This document shows positions 49,554 through 61,366 of a stretch of 64,000 nucleotides of DNA, in pieces. The stretch lies in NCBI RefSeq assembly GCF_022201045.2, contig NC_068559.1:18347501-18411500 (forward strand), read 5' to 3'. The DNA comes from Citrus sinensis. Its lineage: Eukaryota > Streptophyta > Magnoliopsida > Sapindales > Rutaceae. Made by a program: the position numbers and the translations under genes. The notes beneath the pieces were generated by a model. That model was not told where the DNA came from. It saw only the letters and a list, made by a program, of their open reading frames with translations, and did no database searches. Position 1 is the first letter of the stretch. Every line of letters begins with the position of its first letter.

Positions 49554-50606
49554 TATGCGTGGGTTACAACTCACCACTTGGCTGAATGGCCAGTAACTCG
49601 GTTACAACTTCGGTACTAGTGTTTTCATTTAATTCGTCTTGCTAATTTAGCGGAGTAATTCTTTCAAGTTTCAACAACAAAAAATTAGTGGAGTAATTAA
49701 TTAATAGCAACGTTAATCCAATTGTACGATAATGGATATCAAAAATTAACCAACACACACGTGGTTGGACAGAAATAAATCACGATCTTTGACGTCGTTT
49801 TCACTGCATTTTTCAACTAGCACACGCGAAAAGCGTTTTCGTATTCAATTATTTTAATCACACGGGGGGGCCCCCATTAAACGACGCCGTTGACAGTACC
49901 CCACAATCCAACCGTCAACCATCTAACTCCCCTTAACGCCCATGACCGTGAGCGTTTACCGTTACTTTTGGTGCAAAATTACTGAAAGGCCCCAAACCCG
50001 ACAATTGATGCATATGTTCTTTTTCATTTGTAGATAAGGAATTTTCCTTCACACGATTGCAATCATGAAAAAAAAAGGTTGTTAAAAGATGAGTACTGCA
50101 TGGATTTGTTGCAAAATTGGAATGAAAAGTTAGTATCACAGTGACTTGACATCTGAAAGATATTTTAGAAGTAACAAATTAACAATGACTGATAAAATTT
50201 TGAGCATTGACGCACTCGCCGAATGAGCTCCTATTTAGGCCCTGACCAAAAAAAAAAAAAAAAATTAATTGAATAAAAGAGAGATTTTTTTTGACAATTC
50301 AAGACTTCGCGTTTGTCATACGGGGATAAATATCATTTTCCTCAAAAATTAACGCTCATTGACTTATTGGCTCTTGCCTTTTACTTTTTTTTTCATCACA
50401 TATTAAAAAATTGTCATTATATTTATAGCATTTGATTGGTGTTGTCTCTCTAATAAATAAGATCTAACGTGATTATTGAATTAAAATTAATATGGATAAA
50501 CCTAGATAAAGTAATAACCTTAATCTTCGAAAGAATATTAAAAGCTATTGAGGTTTTTCACCATAAATGTTTTAAGTAACAAATTTGAAGAGATTCCTAT
50601 GATGTT
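49554..50606. other. Intergenic DNA, nothing recognised
   Basis: Contains a G7C5 run at about 49865 and an A run at 50250-50264. No gene seen. Confidence 0.45.
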
Positions 50607-51773
50607 ATTAAATAAGGGAAAAAGATTGATACACACCAAACATTTATGAAAAAAAAATACAAATTTTTTTAAGATTTTAAAAAAGATATTTAAACTCCAA
50701 TTTATTAGTGAATTCCATTAATTTTAACAGAACATTTATTTTCAACTTATAATTATCATTATCTTCCTCTAACATATAAGTCAACATTTTTACCTGCCCA
50801 ATTTACCGATAAATTATTAATAAAATTACAAACATAACCTTATTCTTAAAGTTTGAAACTTTACCGTAGAAATTCAATTTAATATCCAATTTTTCCAAAT
50901 TGCTCATCTTGAAATTCAATGTCTTCTTCCTCATTATCATTGGGTCTCTTCTAATTTCTGTATACAAAATTAAAATTTAAATCTAACATGAAATAAATTA
51001 AAAAGAAGAATTGAGCAATAGTAGCTGTCTTCTTCTCTCGTCTTCGATTCCCAAAATCAACAAGGAAACATTTCCAAGTATTAAAGACACTTAAACTTCA
51101 GCTTCAGTCTCAATCTCTTGTATTTTTCCCAATTGCTCATCTTCAAATTCAATGTCTTCTTCTTGTTCTTCTTCTTCTTCATCAACGGGTGTTTATGTTG
51201 CTGTTTATCAATAATGTTGGAATTTTGTTGTTCGCGTCACTCTTCATCTTCATCGTCGTCTTCTTCTTCTTCTTCTTCTTCTTTATCATCATTTTTCGGT
51301 AGAAATTCAATGACTCTAACATCCACTCTGTCGTCATCCCAATTTGATCCACTTTCAGCATCAACAAGTGCTATGCCTTCATTATCATCATTTGATGAAT
51401 ATAGTTCATTGTCATCATCAACATTTTGGTAGATTCCAGAAGCAACAGCACGAGCAGCGGCTAGGCATGAGTAGCAGGGTCTGCTTGTGGTGGAAGGTTA
51501 GGGAATTTTATTAAGGATTTGTGATTTTTTGATGGGGGAGGAGCTTCTCTAATTAATAATCGATTGAATTTTGTAATTTTTGGATGAGGGTTTTTTTTAG
51601 TAAATTCATTAGTTATTAGTAAAGGATGTACCGTATTAACCTTTTAATTATTTAAACAAACCGAATCCGTTAACAAATTAAGGTTTAAATATCTTTTTTT
51701 CTTTTAACATTATGGAGTTCCATATTCCTTTTTCTAAAGGTTTAGGGTGTATTAGTCATTTTTCATTAAATAA
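50607..51773. mobile_element. Mutator-like element (MULE) carrying foreign sequence
   Basis: The element is 50616-51764 (1149 bp). It is flanked by a perfect 9-bp target duplication ATTAAATAA (50607-50615 and 51765-51773). The ends are about 110-bp imperfect inverted repeats: GGGAAAAAGATTGATACAC at the left, GAAAAATGACTAATACAC at the right (complemented), then AAAGATATTTAAAC in both. Long TIRs plus a 9-bp duplication define MULEs. No transposase is present. Read on the minus strand, about 51460-51230 is an open stretch reading YSCLAAARAVASGIYQNVDD and onward to an acidic tail, possibly a captured gene piece. A word TTGCTCATCTTxAAATTCA occurs twice, at about 50900 and 51130. Confidence 0.8.
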
Positions 51774-53480
51774 AGGTTACATAGAACTTGACCTAACCTC
51801 TTGACATTTATAAAAATAATAATAAAAAAAATTAAACTTAAAACCTTATTGATGTTTCAGCTTCTCAAATCCACAACCAAGAAATTTAAAATTGAGTATT
51901 GCCATTTTCTTATGATTCACACTGAGCTGTTTATGGATTATAACCTCTCTCACCAACCACCAAGAAAATTAAAAGAGAGCAGTGTTAGCTCATAGTTTTC
52001 ACCATTCAATTGAATAGAAATGATCGATTACTAAACCGTAATAGGTTTTTCTACATGACATTCTGCTTATATTTTCTTCTAAATTTGGCTCATAAAGAAA
52101 TCAACACAGTCTCCTATGATTTATGATACTTTTATCGACACATTATGTTATCAAAATAAATAATTAAATAAATTGAGAACTAACTTTTTCCACACAAATT
52201 GTCTCGTTGATTGTAATTATACTATTTTAAATATGGGATATATTTAATCCACTTATATTAATCAAAATAATAGCCATAATTCTTAAATGATATATTATTA
52301 CATTCCACACGTGAATGAAGTTGGACTTGGACGAAAATGAAAAAAAGCTGGCATATGACGTATAACTCAATTCATTTTCCAAAATGCACTGCAAAATGTG
52401 TGCTTATTCCAAATTCATTCTAAATAAATAAGGAAATAAATAAATGGTTGCGTTTCTAATTTCTACTATGTACGGTTCAGGCAGCAGATTCACCTCCCTT
52501 CCGTAATGACATTTGTATCCCCTAAATTTCGCTTGAAACACAAAGAAGTGAAAATGTTTAGTCAGACTTGAATTTCCTCTCTCAGCAAAGTTCATAAATC
52601 AAATAATCCTTACGTTAATACATTTTTTTTTAATTAAATTTTGAAGGGGCAAAGAGAAAGTTCTCGAACATGACGTTTTAGGTCTATTGGAAATTGGAAT
52701 CAATGTAATATTTGTACATTTTTTCAAATTCCAGTAAGTGCACCCACCGACATACCCTATTACCAAGATTTTAAGTGAAAATTAAATTAAAATAATCTCA
52801 TCCAATATTTTTATTCTCATAATCTAATTTTTCATAACGTTTTAAAGAGATTTTGATTTATATAATTTAACTTATTATGTGAAGAAAAATTTAACTTACT
52901 CTTAATTTTCTTTAATTAATCACAAAAATGCATTGTTTTAGTAGTTGACTGATTGGTGGACATTAAAATTATTTTTTAATTAATTATTATTTTTTATTGC
53001 CTTCTCACCAGCCACCTTTTTTTTTCTTTAATTTGTGATTAAGGAAGCAAAGAAAATATAAATTATAGAAGAAGATAACAAGCGGCTGCATGAGGGAGAA
53101 GTTTACCAAAGAAAGAAAGCGAAGAAAGAGAGTTAATTTCAATTAGTTTTAGAAATTTAGACAAATAATAAATTGATGTATTTTTTTGTTTAATAAGAAA
53201 AAAATGAAGAGTAAATTAAACGTTATCCATATAATAATTTAAACAACACCCGTTAAAGTCTATTAAAAAATATAAGAAAAAAATAGATTAAAAAAGGGTC
53301 TGATTTAAAATATTTAAAATTTATTATCTAAATACTATTATTAAAAAGTATAAACTCTATCCCGATTTGTTATTTCCTAAAAGATAAGGGATCTAAAAGT
53401 TCTTAGCCTCTAAAAATAAAAAAATAAAAAAATCACTAAATCACGCCACGTTTCAACTAGAAACAGAGATTACATATATA
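51774..53480. other. AT-rich intergenic DNA upstream of PAO2
   Basis: No gene or clear element recognised. Confidence 0.45.
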
Positions 53481-53485
53481 CCATA

Positions 53486-53507
53486 CACGCGCGTTTACAG
53501 ACGCGTA
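53486..53507. promoter_or_regulatory. CGCG-box cluster
   Basis: ACACGCGCGT and GACGCGTAC fall within 22 bases and hold overlapping VCGCGB cores, the binding site of calmodulin-binding CAMTA factors. They lie about 40-60 bp upstream of the PAO2 TATA box. Confidence 0.45.
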
Positions 53508-53544
53508 CACGCTGTTTGCGTTTAGTTGGCAAATCCCGAAACTC

Positions 53545-53552
53545 TATAAATA
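53545..53552 (+). promoter_or_regulatory. TATA box of PAO2
   Basis: CTCTATAAATACAG. A start near 53575 gives a leader of about 450 nt that contains the CT repeat and the upstream ORF. Confidence 0.65.
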
Positions 53553-53609
53553 CAGCCAACCCGCACAAGCAAGCTGATCACAATCGCCATTCACCAACCT
53601 GAACCGGTC

Positions 53610-53636
53610 CCTCTCTCTCTCTCTCTCTCTCTCTCT
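53610..53636 (+). repeat. CT microsatellite in the PAO2 leader
   Basis: About 13 CT dinucleotides shortly after the predicted transcription start. Pyrimidine-rich 5' leaders are common in plants. Confidence 0.85.
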
Positions 53637-53771
53637 TGAAATTTCGTACTATTCGATAAGATTACCGTTGTACCCTCAGATTTGGTTCAAATTTTCATCC
53701 GGAGGCTGAGTGGTGTTCGATTGGGCGTTTGATTTGGTGAAATTAGAGAAAATCGGAAAAAAGGATTCTGC

Positions 53772-54050
53772 ATGAGCTGGTTGGGAAAGCTGGGTTTTTA
53801 TTTCCTGTATTCGAATTCCAACCATTTCATAACGTGCCTTTTGATTTTTATCCTTCATTATTCCCCTCAATTGCCTCCCTCTTTATTTAAATTTGAAAAG
53901 AAAGCTACCGAGCCATTATTATTATTATTATCGTTATCGTCAATATCATCAAATTTAATTAATAATTTTAATTCAAATTCAAATAATAACTTTAGTAGTA
54001 ATCGTCTCGTGTTATATTCATCAAGCCATGGATTCTGCAAGCAGGAGTAA
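53772..54050 (+). promoter_or_regulatory. Upstream ORF overlapping the PAO2 start
   Basis: A 92-codon ORF (starting MSWLGKLGFYFLYSNSNHF) begins 256 nt before the PAO2 ATG and ends 20 nt after the end of that ATG, in another frame. Its stop overlaps the main frame, so it should suppress translation of PAO2 unless leaky scanning or a leader intron intervenes. uORF control has been described for Arabidopsis PAO2. Whether this peptide is the conserved one I cannot tell. Confidence 0.5.
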
Positions 54051-57000
54051 TCGCCAGCTGCGTAGAGGTTCGCTTTTCGCTTCTTCTTCTTCTGTATTTG
54101 TTTTTTAATATTTGTCGGTGGTTTTTGTTACTGTTATTGTTTCTGGATCGCGAGCTTTTGTTAGTTGAACGCGCGTGGCAGCTTTTGATAGGCTTGAATT
54201 ATTAAGTGATTGAATGCTAATTGTTTGTTTGTGACTTGTGCTATTGTGCAGCTCTGTGCTACTCAAATAATGCGGGGAAAGGGCAGGCGAGGTCGCCATC
54301 GGTCATTGTGATCGGCGCTGGGATGGCTGGAGTTGCGGCAGCGCGTGCTCTCCACGATGCCTCATTTAAGGTCTAAAAAATTATTATTTAAACTTTTTTT
54401 CTTTTTAAAATCAATTTTTATTAGTTATTTATATATTATATGGAACATAACGTATTTACTAGGAAAACCCAAGGGGAGTGAGTTTGAATAGTTGAACCTT
54501 GGTTTACATACAAGAGGGAGAGAGGTTCGGGTCCTTGGCAGTTGGCGCCTCACTTGGGTTTTAGACTTTTTTAGGTGCAAACACAAGTGAGGTTACGGAA
54601 TTTCGGTAGTGCAAGGACAAGGTCATTGTGTTTGTTGAATTGGTAAAATTTACATGCTAAAGGGAGCTGAATTTTTGGTATTGAATATTTGACCAGATTA
54701 CTATTAAGCCATCTTAAATTTTAGGTAGGGAAATGTACTGTTTGAACTACTGCATAAATCATCAGAAGAAAATGGTTTTCTTTAATAAACAGAAAATAAA
54801 GAACTGGGATTGAAAAAGCCTGACTTGGTGGTGCTAGGAATTTTGTAGTTAGCCTGGTTTTTGAGGCAATTCTTTTGTTCTTTCCACCTCAACTATTGCG
54901 CATGCACTTTAATGAATGAAAAATCTTTACTTGCTTAGTTTACTTAAATTTACTTGTATCTTAATCTCTTGATTTGAAGGATGCTTACCATCATCCATAG
55001 ATATGCCCTTTCATGCCATTCTGTTCGTGGCTTTTGTGCAATGGGTGTCATGTGCTATTGTCAAAGAGTCCCAAAGTCATCGTGATATGGACTACTAAGC
55101 TTTTGCTTTCTTTGGTTTTGTTTCTAAAATTGATTCAATTTTGCATGTTCAGGTGGTCCTTCTGGAATCTCGGGATAGAGTTGGTGGTCGAGTTCATACT
55201 GATTATTCATTTGGTTTTCCAGTTGACCTGGGTGCATCATGGTAATTGCACGACTTCCTTTTTCTCCAGAAATGCTAATCCCTCTTGTTTGAAAATGTTG
55301 CAAGCTTTAATCTTAAATATTGATATTTCAGGTTGCATGGAGTCTGCCAAGAGAATCCTTTGGCACCAGTGATCAGCAGACTAGGGTTACCTTTGTATCG
55401 AACCAGTGGTGACAATTCAGTCTTGTATGACCATGATTTAGAAAGGTGAAGATTTGTCAAATTTTCTTTCATGTACCTGGTATATTTTGATCTGGTTTCC
55501 TGTTATTCTGCATCATTAATAGCTGCGTCCAACGCAAATTTGTGTTCAGGTATCAAGGCCTGATTAGACATCGTAATTATTATCTTATCTGGTAATGCAT
55601 ATTGGATGATTAATGATCATTCAAGAGAAATTGGATTCATTTGTAAAATTGTTCTGTTCTTATTCAAATCCACAGCAGAGTCTTGAAGACAGTGGTGGTC
55701 AGTTTGATTCAGGCCAATTTGTGGTAAATTCTGACCCCAACTGAATTAATTGGTTGTCATGGGTAGAAAATTCACCTGGAACTATTATTGCAAAAAACAT
55801 ATGTTTGTTTCAGATCCCAAAGGCAGGGTTGATGGTATGTGTCCTAGTTGCCAACCAACATTCACAGGTTTAAATCCTCTTGAAGTCACCTACCTACTCT
55901 TGATATTCTATTACCTGGGTTTCCTGACTATCAAAATTGTGTGGTACGGAAACGGTCCCAGTTCTGAAGCGGTGCGCATATTGAGATACTTTTAATATAA
56001 AAAAAAAAGAGAAAATAAAAAGAACATTGGTAGCACTTGAACAGATGATAAACTTTCACCATTGATAAAGAGGATGTGCTATACATAACTCTATAATATT
56101 TTTTATGGTGATAAGAACTTTTGGATTGTCAAATTGTGAGACGTCTGTATCCAAACATGAATCATCTAGATATATATGTAAATTAATTTTATAAATCTGA
56201 AATGATCATGGCCAGATAAAAACAATCTGGCTTCATTGTTACTAGGTTTGGGATATTAAGTTGCTAGACAACCGAATACGAACATGATTTGTATTGGTTG
56301 TGAGCACAACATCCTTGAGCACCCATTCCACATGTTAGGCGTAGCTGGTGTATTTGGCAGTTGTATTGATCGTCTTTGTATTATTAATTTCATTATCCTG
56401 GAATGAAAATAGTCAATTAATAACATCTGGGTAAAGGTTGATTGTTTAAATTATTTATATGCAGGATGATTACTGAAATTTAAGGATTCTCAGATTTAGA
56501 AGTGAATAGATGCATTTAAATTTGAGATGTTATTATGGTTTTAAAAGGGTTTGTTGGTCAAACTCCCGAGAGTTCTTGATAATTTTGGAAACTATAGTTC
56601 TTCCTTTTATATCCATAACTTCTGAGATGATGATTCCAACTAGAAAATATTTATTTTTCATAGAATAACAGGAATTTTCAAAATCACTCTGTCTTGTGGC
56701 CATTCAATATCATTGTTGAACCCAACTTATGAAGTCCTTCACTTATTACATTGTGAAGCCTTCTTCTGTGATTGTGTCAAGGTTTCATTTGTATCTTTAT
56801 TAGACTTATTACCTTCTACAAAATTCCAAGTACAAATTTCCCTTTGTGTTTGCTGAATCTTTTTTTTTTCAAATTAATTTGGAAGCAATTAATGTATGGC
56901 GTTGCTGAGGATGTATATTCTTTTTGCAGTTATGCGCTCTTTGATATGGATGGGAATCAAGTTCCTCAGGAGTTAGTCACAAAGGTTGGAGAAGCTTTTG

Positions 57001-59709
57001 AAAGCATTTTGAAAGAGGCATGTGATTTTCGTTCTCCATTTTTTCTCTTAATGAGTTGTGTTGTCACAAGTTGACAAATTTAATGATGATGTAACACCTT
57101 TATAGATTTGTATTTTGAGTTTTTTTTTTTTTTTTACTAAGACTTGTTTGGGATTGAGGTTGGGCACTTGTAGCTTAAAAGCTACAGCATTAAAGTGTTT
57201 AGTAAACACTAGCTGCTATAGCCCGGAAGCTAAGTTAATTTTATTATACACTTGTATGATTAAAAATCTATTATATCTTTAATAATTTTATCAATATTAT
57301 TATTTAAAAATTGTATTTACTATTATTAGCTTTTGTTTGAGAGTTACAACTTTTTTTTTCTCCACGGCAGCTGTAATTTAAAAGCTATAGCATCTCAATA
57401 CTAAATAAAACCTAAGGCTTGAGTGGAGTGTTGCTTTTTAGCGACACTGAGGATTTTGTGCGTTTCTTTCAGCAAATTAGCGTTTGGTAAACCATTTTTG
57501 TTCTGTTTCACATTGCGTATTAGCTGAGCCACTTTTTTTCTCAAATGCAGACGGACAAAGTAAGAGAAGAACATGATGAAGACATGTCCATACAACGCGC
57601 CATTTCTATTGTTTTTGATAGGAGGCCAGAATTAAGGTTCTTTGAGCATGTTTCAAGCTCTCTTCCTGGCATTTCTTTACAGCGAAAGCTGCTTGATTTA
57701 TTGAAATTGGTTTTAACATGCAGGTTGGAGGGGCTTGCCCATAAGGTACTTCAATGGTACTTGTGCAGAATGGAAGGCTGGTTTGCTGCAGATGCTGAGA
57801 CAATATCACTTAAATCATGGGATAAGGCAAGCTTAATTTCATAATTGAGATTTTGTAGACTTGCATATTTGTGTGTTAATAGGGTTCTGGCATATAGTGG
57901 AAAGGAGTAGATAAAAATTGTACTGCTAATCAGATCTGTTGTCTCATAATTCTAATAGTATAGTGAATTAAATTTAGTTTCATTTTAAAAGCTATCAAAA
58001 AGATGTTTATTCAGTGGTTTGATTGACGTAATATTATGATATTATTAGGTAGTTGTGCTCATTTTTCTTCTCGCATGTTAGAATATTATTAACTTCTGGA
58101 ATGTCACTAGGATATAGTGTCACCTGAGTTTGCAGCAGTGCACTTTAAAAATACAATTAGATTTTGTTGATTCGTCAAATAGATAACTGGGGGTAAAAAA
58201 GAAAATGAAGCCATTTTATACATACTTGGAGATCATGGTTTTAGTGTCACCTGAATTTGCAGCAGTGCACTTTAAAAATACAATTAGATTTTGTTGATTC
58301 GTCAAATAGATAACTGGGGGTAAAAACGAAAATGAAGCCATTTTATCATCAAATAGATAAATGAAGCCATTTTACACTATACTTGGATATAGTGTCACCT
58401 GAGTTTGCAGCAGTGCACTTTAAAAATACAATTGGATTTTGTTGATTCATCAAATAGATAACTGGGGGTAAAAAAGAAAATGAAGCCATTTTGTACATAC
58501 TTGGAGATCATGGTTCTATCTGGTGATAATTGTGAGTACATTATAACTACTTGTTGCTAGAATTGCTTCCTGGATGATTCAATTTAATTAGCAATATTTT
58601 CTGCTGTGTTTTAGGATTTTTTTTTTCCACCCATTTTTTAAGATGTTAGTATTTGCCTACCGTATATACAGGAAGAGCTGCTTCCTGGGGGTCATGGGCT
58701 TATGGTTCGGGGTTACCTACCGGTTATAAACACCCTTGCCAAAGGTCTTGACATTCGCTTAGGCCACAGGTATACATTATTTTCTCTGCATTTTTTGTGC
58801 CCTTCATTATATTGTGACTTTTTTCTAGCTCATGTCCTAATCTGATTTATTTCCAGGGTTACTAAAATAACAAGGCATTATATTGGAGTGAAGGTAACAG
58901 TAGAAGGTGGAAAGACATTTGTTGCAGATGCTGTTGTTGTTGCTGTTCCTCTTGGTGTGTTGAAGGCGAGAACCATCAAGTTTGAACCTAGGCTCCCTGA
59001 CTGGAAGGAAGCAGCCATTGATGACCTTGGTGTGGGCATTGAGAATAAAATAATAATGCATTTCGACAAAGTGTTTTGGCCAAATGTGGAGTTCTTGGGG
59101 GTGGTTTCAGATACATCATATGGGTGCAGCTACTTTCTAAATCTTCACAAGGCAACAGGTCACTGTGTCCTTGTTTACATGCCTGCCGGGCAGTTGGCTA
59201 GAGACATTGAGAAAATGTCCGATGAAGCTGCTGCTAATTTTGCTTTTACGCAACTCAAGAAGATCCTTCCTGATGCATCTTCCCCGGTAATTCTTGTTTT
59301 AATACACATAAATACCAGCTTGAGTTGTGTGCAGTTCAGTTTGAAAATATTTGCTAATACATAATTGTCAAAGAATTAACATTATGTTTAACTTATGCAG
59401 ATCCAATATCTTGTTTCTCATTGGGGCACAGACGCCAACTCGCTTGGGTCCTACAGCTACGATACAGTAGGCAAATCCCATGATCTGTATGAAAGGCTAA
59501 GGATACCAGTGGACAACCTATTCTTTGCCGGCGAGGCAACAAGCATGAGCTACCCAGGGTCTGTTCATGGTGCATTCTCGACTGGACTGATGGCTGCCGA
59601 GGACTGCCGTATGCGTGTTCTGGAGCGTTATGGGGAATTGGACTTATTCCAGCCAGTAATGGGTGAGGAAACCCCGATTTCTGTCCCATTTTTGATCTCC
59701 CGTCTGTAA
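54028..59709 (+). CDS. PAO2: Polyamine oxidase, PAO2-type, peroxisomal
   Basis: Exons 54028-54067, 54252-54370, 55153-55241, 55332-55445, 56930-57017, 57551-57636, 57724-57826, 58672-58769, 58857-59286, 59401-59709; 491 aa, as in Arabidopsis PAO2. The FAD-dependent amine oxidase back-converts spermine and spermidine, yielding H2O2 and 3-aminopropanal. Visible parts: dinucleotide fold [17 protein letters not shown] (GxGxxG 35-40), [36 protein letters not shown], the FAD-binding end [20 protein letters not shown], and C-terminal SRL, a type 1 peroxisomal signal. Introns 5 and 7 start with GC instead of GT (GAG|GCATGT after 57017, AAG|GCAAGC after 57826); no GT site nearby keeps the frame. Intron 5 holds a MITE and intron 7 a threefold repeat. 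PAO3 or PAO4 are close relatives; SRL and the tail wording favour PAO2. Confidence 0.94.
57147..57405. mobile_element. MITE copy B inside PAO2 intron 5
   Basis: Inverted ends TTTGGGATTGAG and CTCAATACTAAA. The interior matches the MITE at 31719-32112 (GCTGCTATAG, ACACTTGTATGATTAAAAATCTAT). It lies about 145 bp before the exon at 57551. Confidence 0.65.
58111..58515. repeat. Three tandem copies, 130-144 bp, in PAO2 intron 7
   Basis: Copies start at about 58111, 58240 and 58384. Each contains GTGTCACCTGA, TTTGCAGCAGTGCACTTT, AGATAACTGGGGGTAAAAA and AATGAAGCCATTTT. The middle copy has an extra internal repeat of its end. Copies differ at only a few positions, so the amplification is recent. Confidence 0.9.
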
Positions 59710-60908
59710 CTTAAAAAGAGGGCTGTCAGTTATACTAGAAAGTAATGGTAGTATATTGGTGTAGATTTATGTAAACACTGGGACTGATCTAGCTAACACA
59801 TTGTTGCCCATTTGACTACTGGCTGTGAGGGGAATGTTGTGAAAAACAACCATTTTCCCATTGACCAATCAGTTGAATAATTGGCAAATGTGTATAAATT
59901 GCCATGTGTGGCATATACCTATAGCATTTTGAACTTGGAACAAAATTTATGTAATAACAAAAATTTCGAAATGAGAGTGAAACATTGTGTGGGGAAAGTG
60001 TATTGTCACTTTTATGTCCATTATATAATTGGACAACCAGACATTAGACAATTTGCAGCATTAAGTAGTAAATAAAAGTTTTGATATTTGGTGCTTGTCG
60101 TTGGTGGTTTGTTTTTGTTTCTTGTTCTCTTCCTTGTAACCTACTTATATGTGAGTGTGACTAATGGATGGCTAAGAGAGTAGAGAGCTATGTTTTTAAC
60201 TTACATTACTCGACAATGTTTTGTATGATGGCCATTTTTTTATAAGGATATTGTTCATTATATTTATAATTATATAATTATTGAGATCAGTTTACATTAA
60301 ATTTTATATAATATTATTTAAATTTTAATTCTTTTTAATATTTAAGAGACGTCAACTCTACTTGTGAGAAAAAAAACTGTCTTCACTCAAGTTTTGAGGA
60401 AAGGAATTTAAATTAAACCTATACAATGTCAAATTGCTGATAGATATTGATGTTAATAGTATGTTACAAATCATTAATGATATTTTTGTGATGATATCAT
60501 GTTTGTTTCTTCATAAATGTATTTGTTGTGCCTACCCTTCAAATTCAATCACATGGTTTCTTAACTCTGAAAGTCTACAGAATTAACTGTCGGTGAAAAA
60601 AAAAATTGCAAAACTGAGGGCTTAAAAAGCACAAATGGCATTATTGACTAAATGGGTATACAAAAATAAATAAATAAGAAAATTGATGGTGAATATTGAC
60701 TAAAATTTGATATTTTTGTTTCATGCCAGCGCGGCCACCCAATTCTTCACATGCCTGAATTCATTAGTGCTTTCTGTTGAGTTGGTGACATAGCAATTCC
60801 TAAGTTCTAAAAATAAACCATCGCAAAATGGTAAGTATTTTGGACTCATATAAACTCTCAGTTTATATGCCTTTAAGATTAGGGTTACACATTAAAACAG
60901 ATGTTGGG
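59710..60908. other. 3' flank of PAO2 and intergenic DNA
   Basis: Probable 3' untranslated region to about 60080. Beyond that, AT-rich with no recognised gene. Confidence 0.5.
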
Positions 60909-61366
60909 AATGGGACTAGAGATGGCAAAACCCCGGGCCGGGTCCGGGTATTGCCATGACCGGACCCTGTCCGGATGCAACCGGTCTGGGTCCGGGTCCG
61001 GGTCCGGGTCGAATTTTAATCCGGGTACCCGAATTTTATATTTTTTAATATTTTATGTATATATATTTTTTATTTTTTGGTAATTTTATAAGTTTTAAAT
61101 TTATTTCAATAAAATTTGACATAAAAATATAAATTTTAATTGTTTAAAACTTTATATATGTATAATAAATAAGTCAAATAAATATAAAATATTTAAAATA
61201 ATATATATTTTATAATTTTTTTTAATAAATCCGGATTTCGGGTTTATCAAGTAATGTTTAAGACCGACCCGACTTCATACCCAGACTAGATATTACCCGG
61301 CCCGCAACGTCTGGGTACGGTCCGGATCCGGACCGAGCGGATATTTTTACCACCTCTAAATGGGAC
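60909..61366. mobile_element. hAT-like non-autonomous element 2
   Basis: The element is 60917-61358 (442 bp). It is flanked by a perfect 8-bp target duplication AATGGGAC (60909-60916 and 61359-61366). Ends TAGAGATGGCAAAA and TTTTTACCACCTCTA are inverted repeats related to those of hAT-like element 1. GC-rich subterminal blocks consist of repeated GGGTCCGGGTCC and flank an AT-rich core. No transposase. Confidence 0.85.

Noticed and set aside
51118-51432. Ser-rich plus-strand frame
   Set aside because: Produced by TTC/TCA trinucleotide repeats inside the MULE. The opposite strand is the more plausible coding direction.
57001-57074. Canonical GT donor (GCAT|GTGATT) for PAO2 intron 5
   Set aside because: Using it shifts the frame of the following exon and adds residues absent from the family. 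The GC donor keeps the conserved reading.
58111-58515. CRISPR-like repeat array
   Set aside because: Units are contiguous with no spacers and lie in a nuclear intron.
1586-59709. Plant biosynthetic gene cluster built around the P450s
   Set aside because: The only specialised-metabolism genes are tandem paralogues of one family. OR, SRS2, USB1 and PAO2 belong to unrelated pathways.
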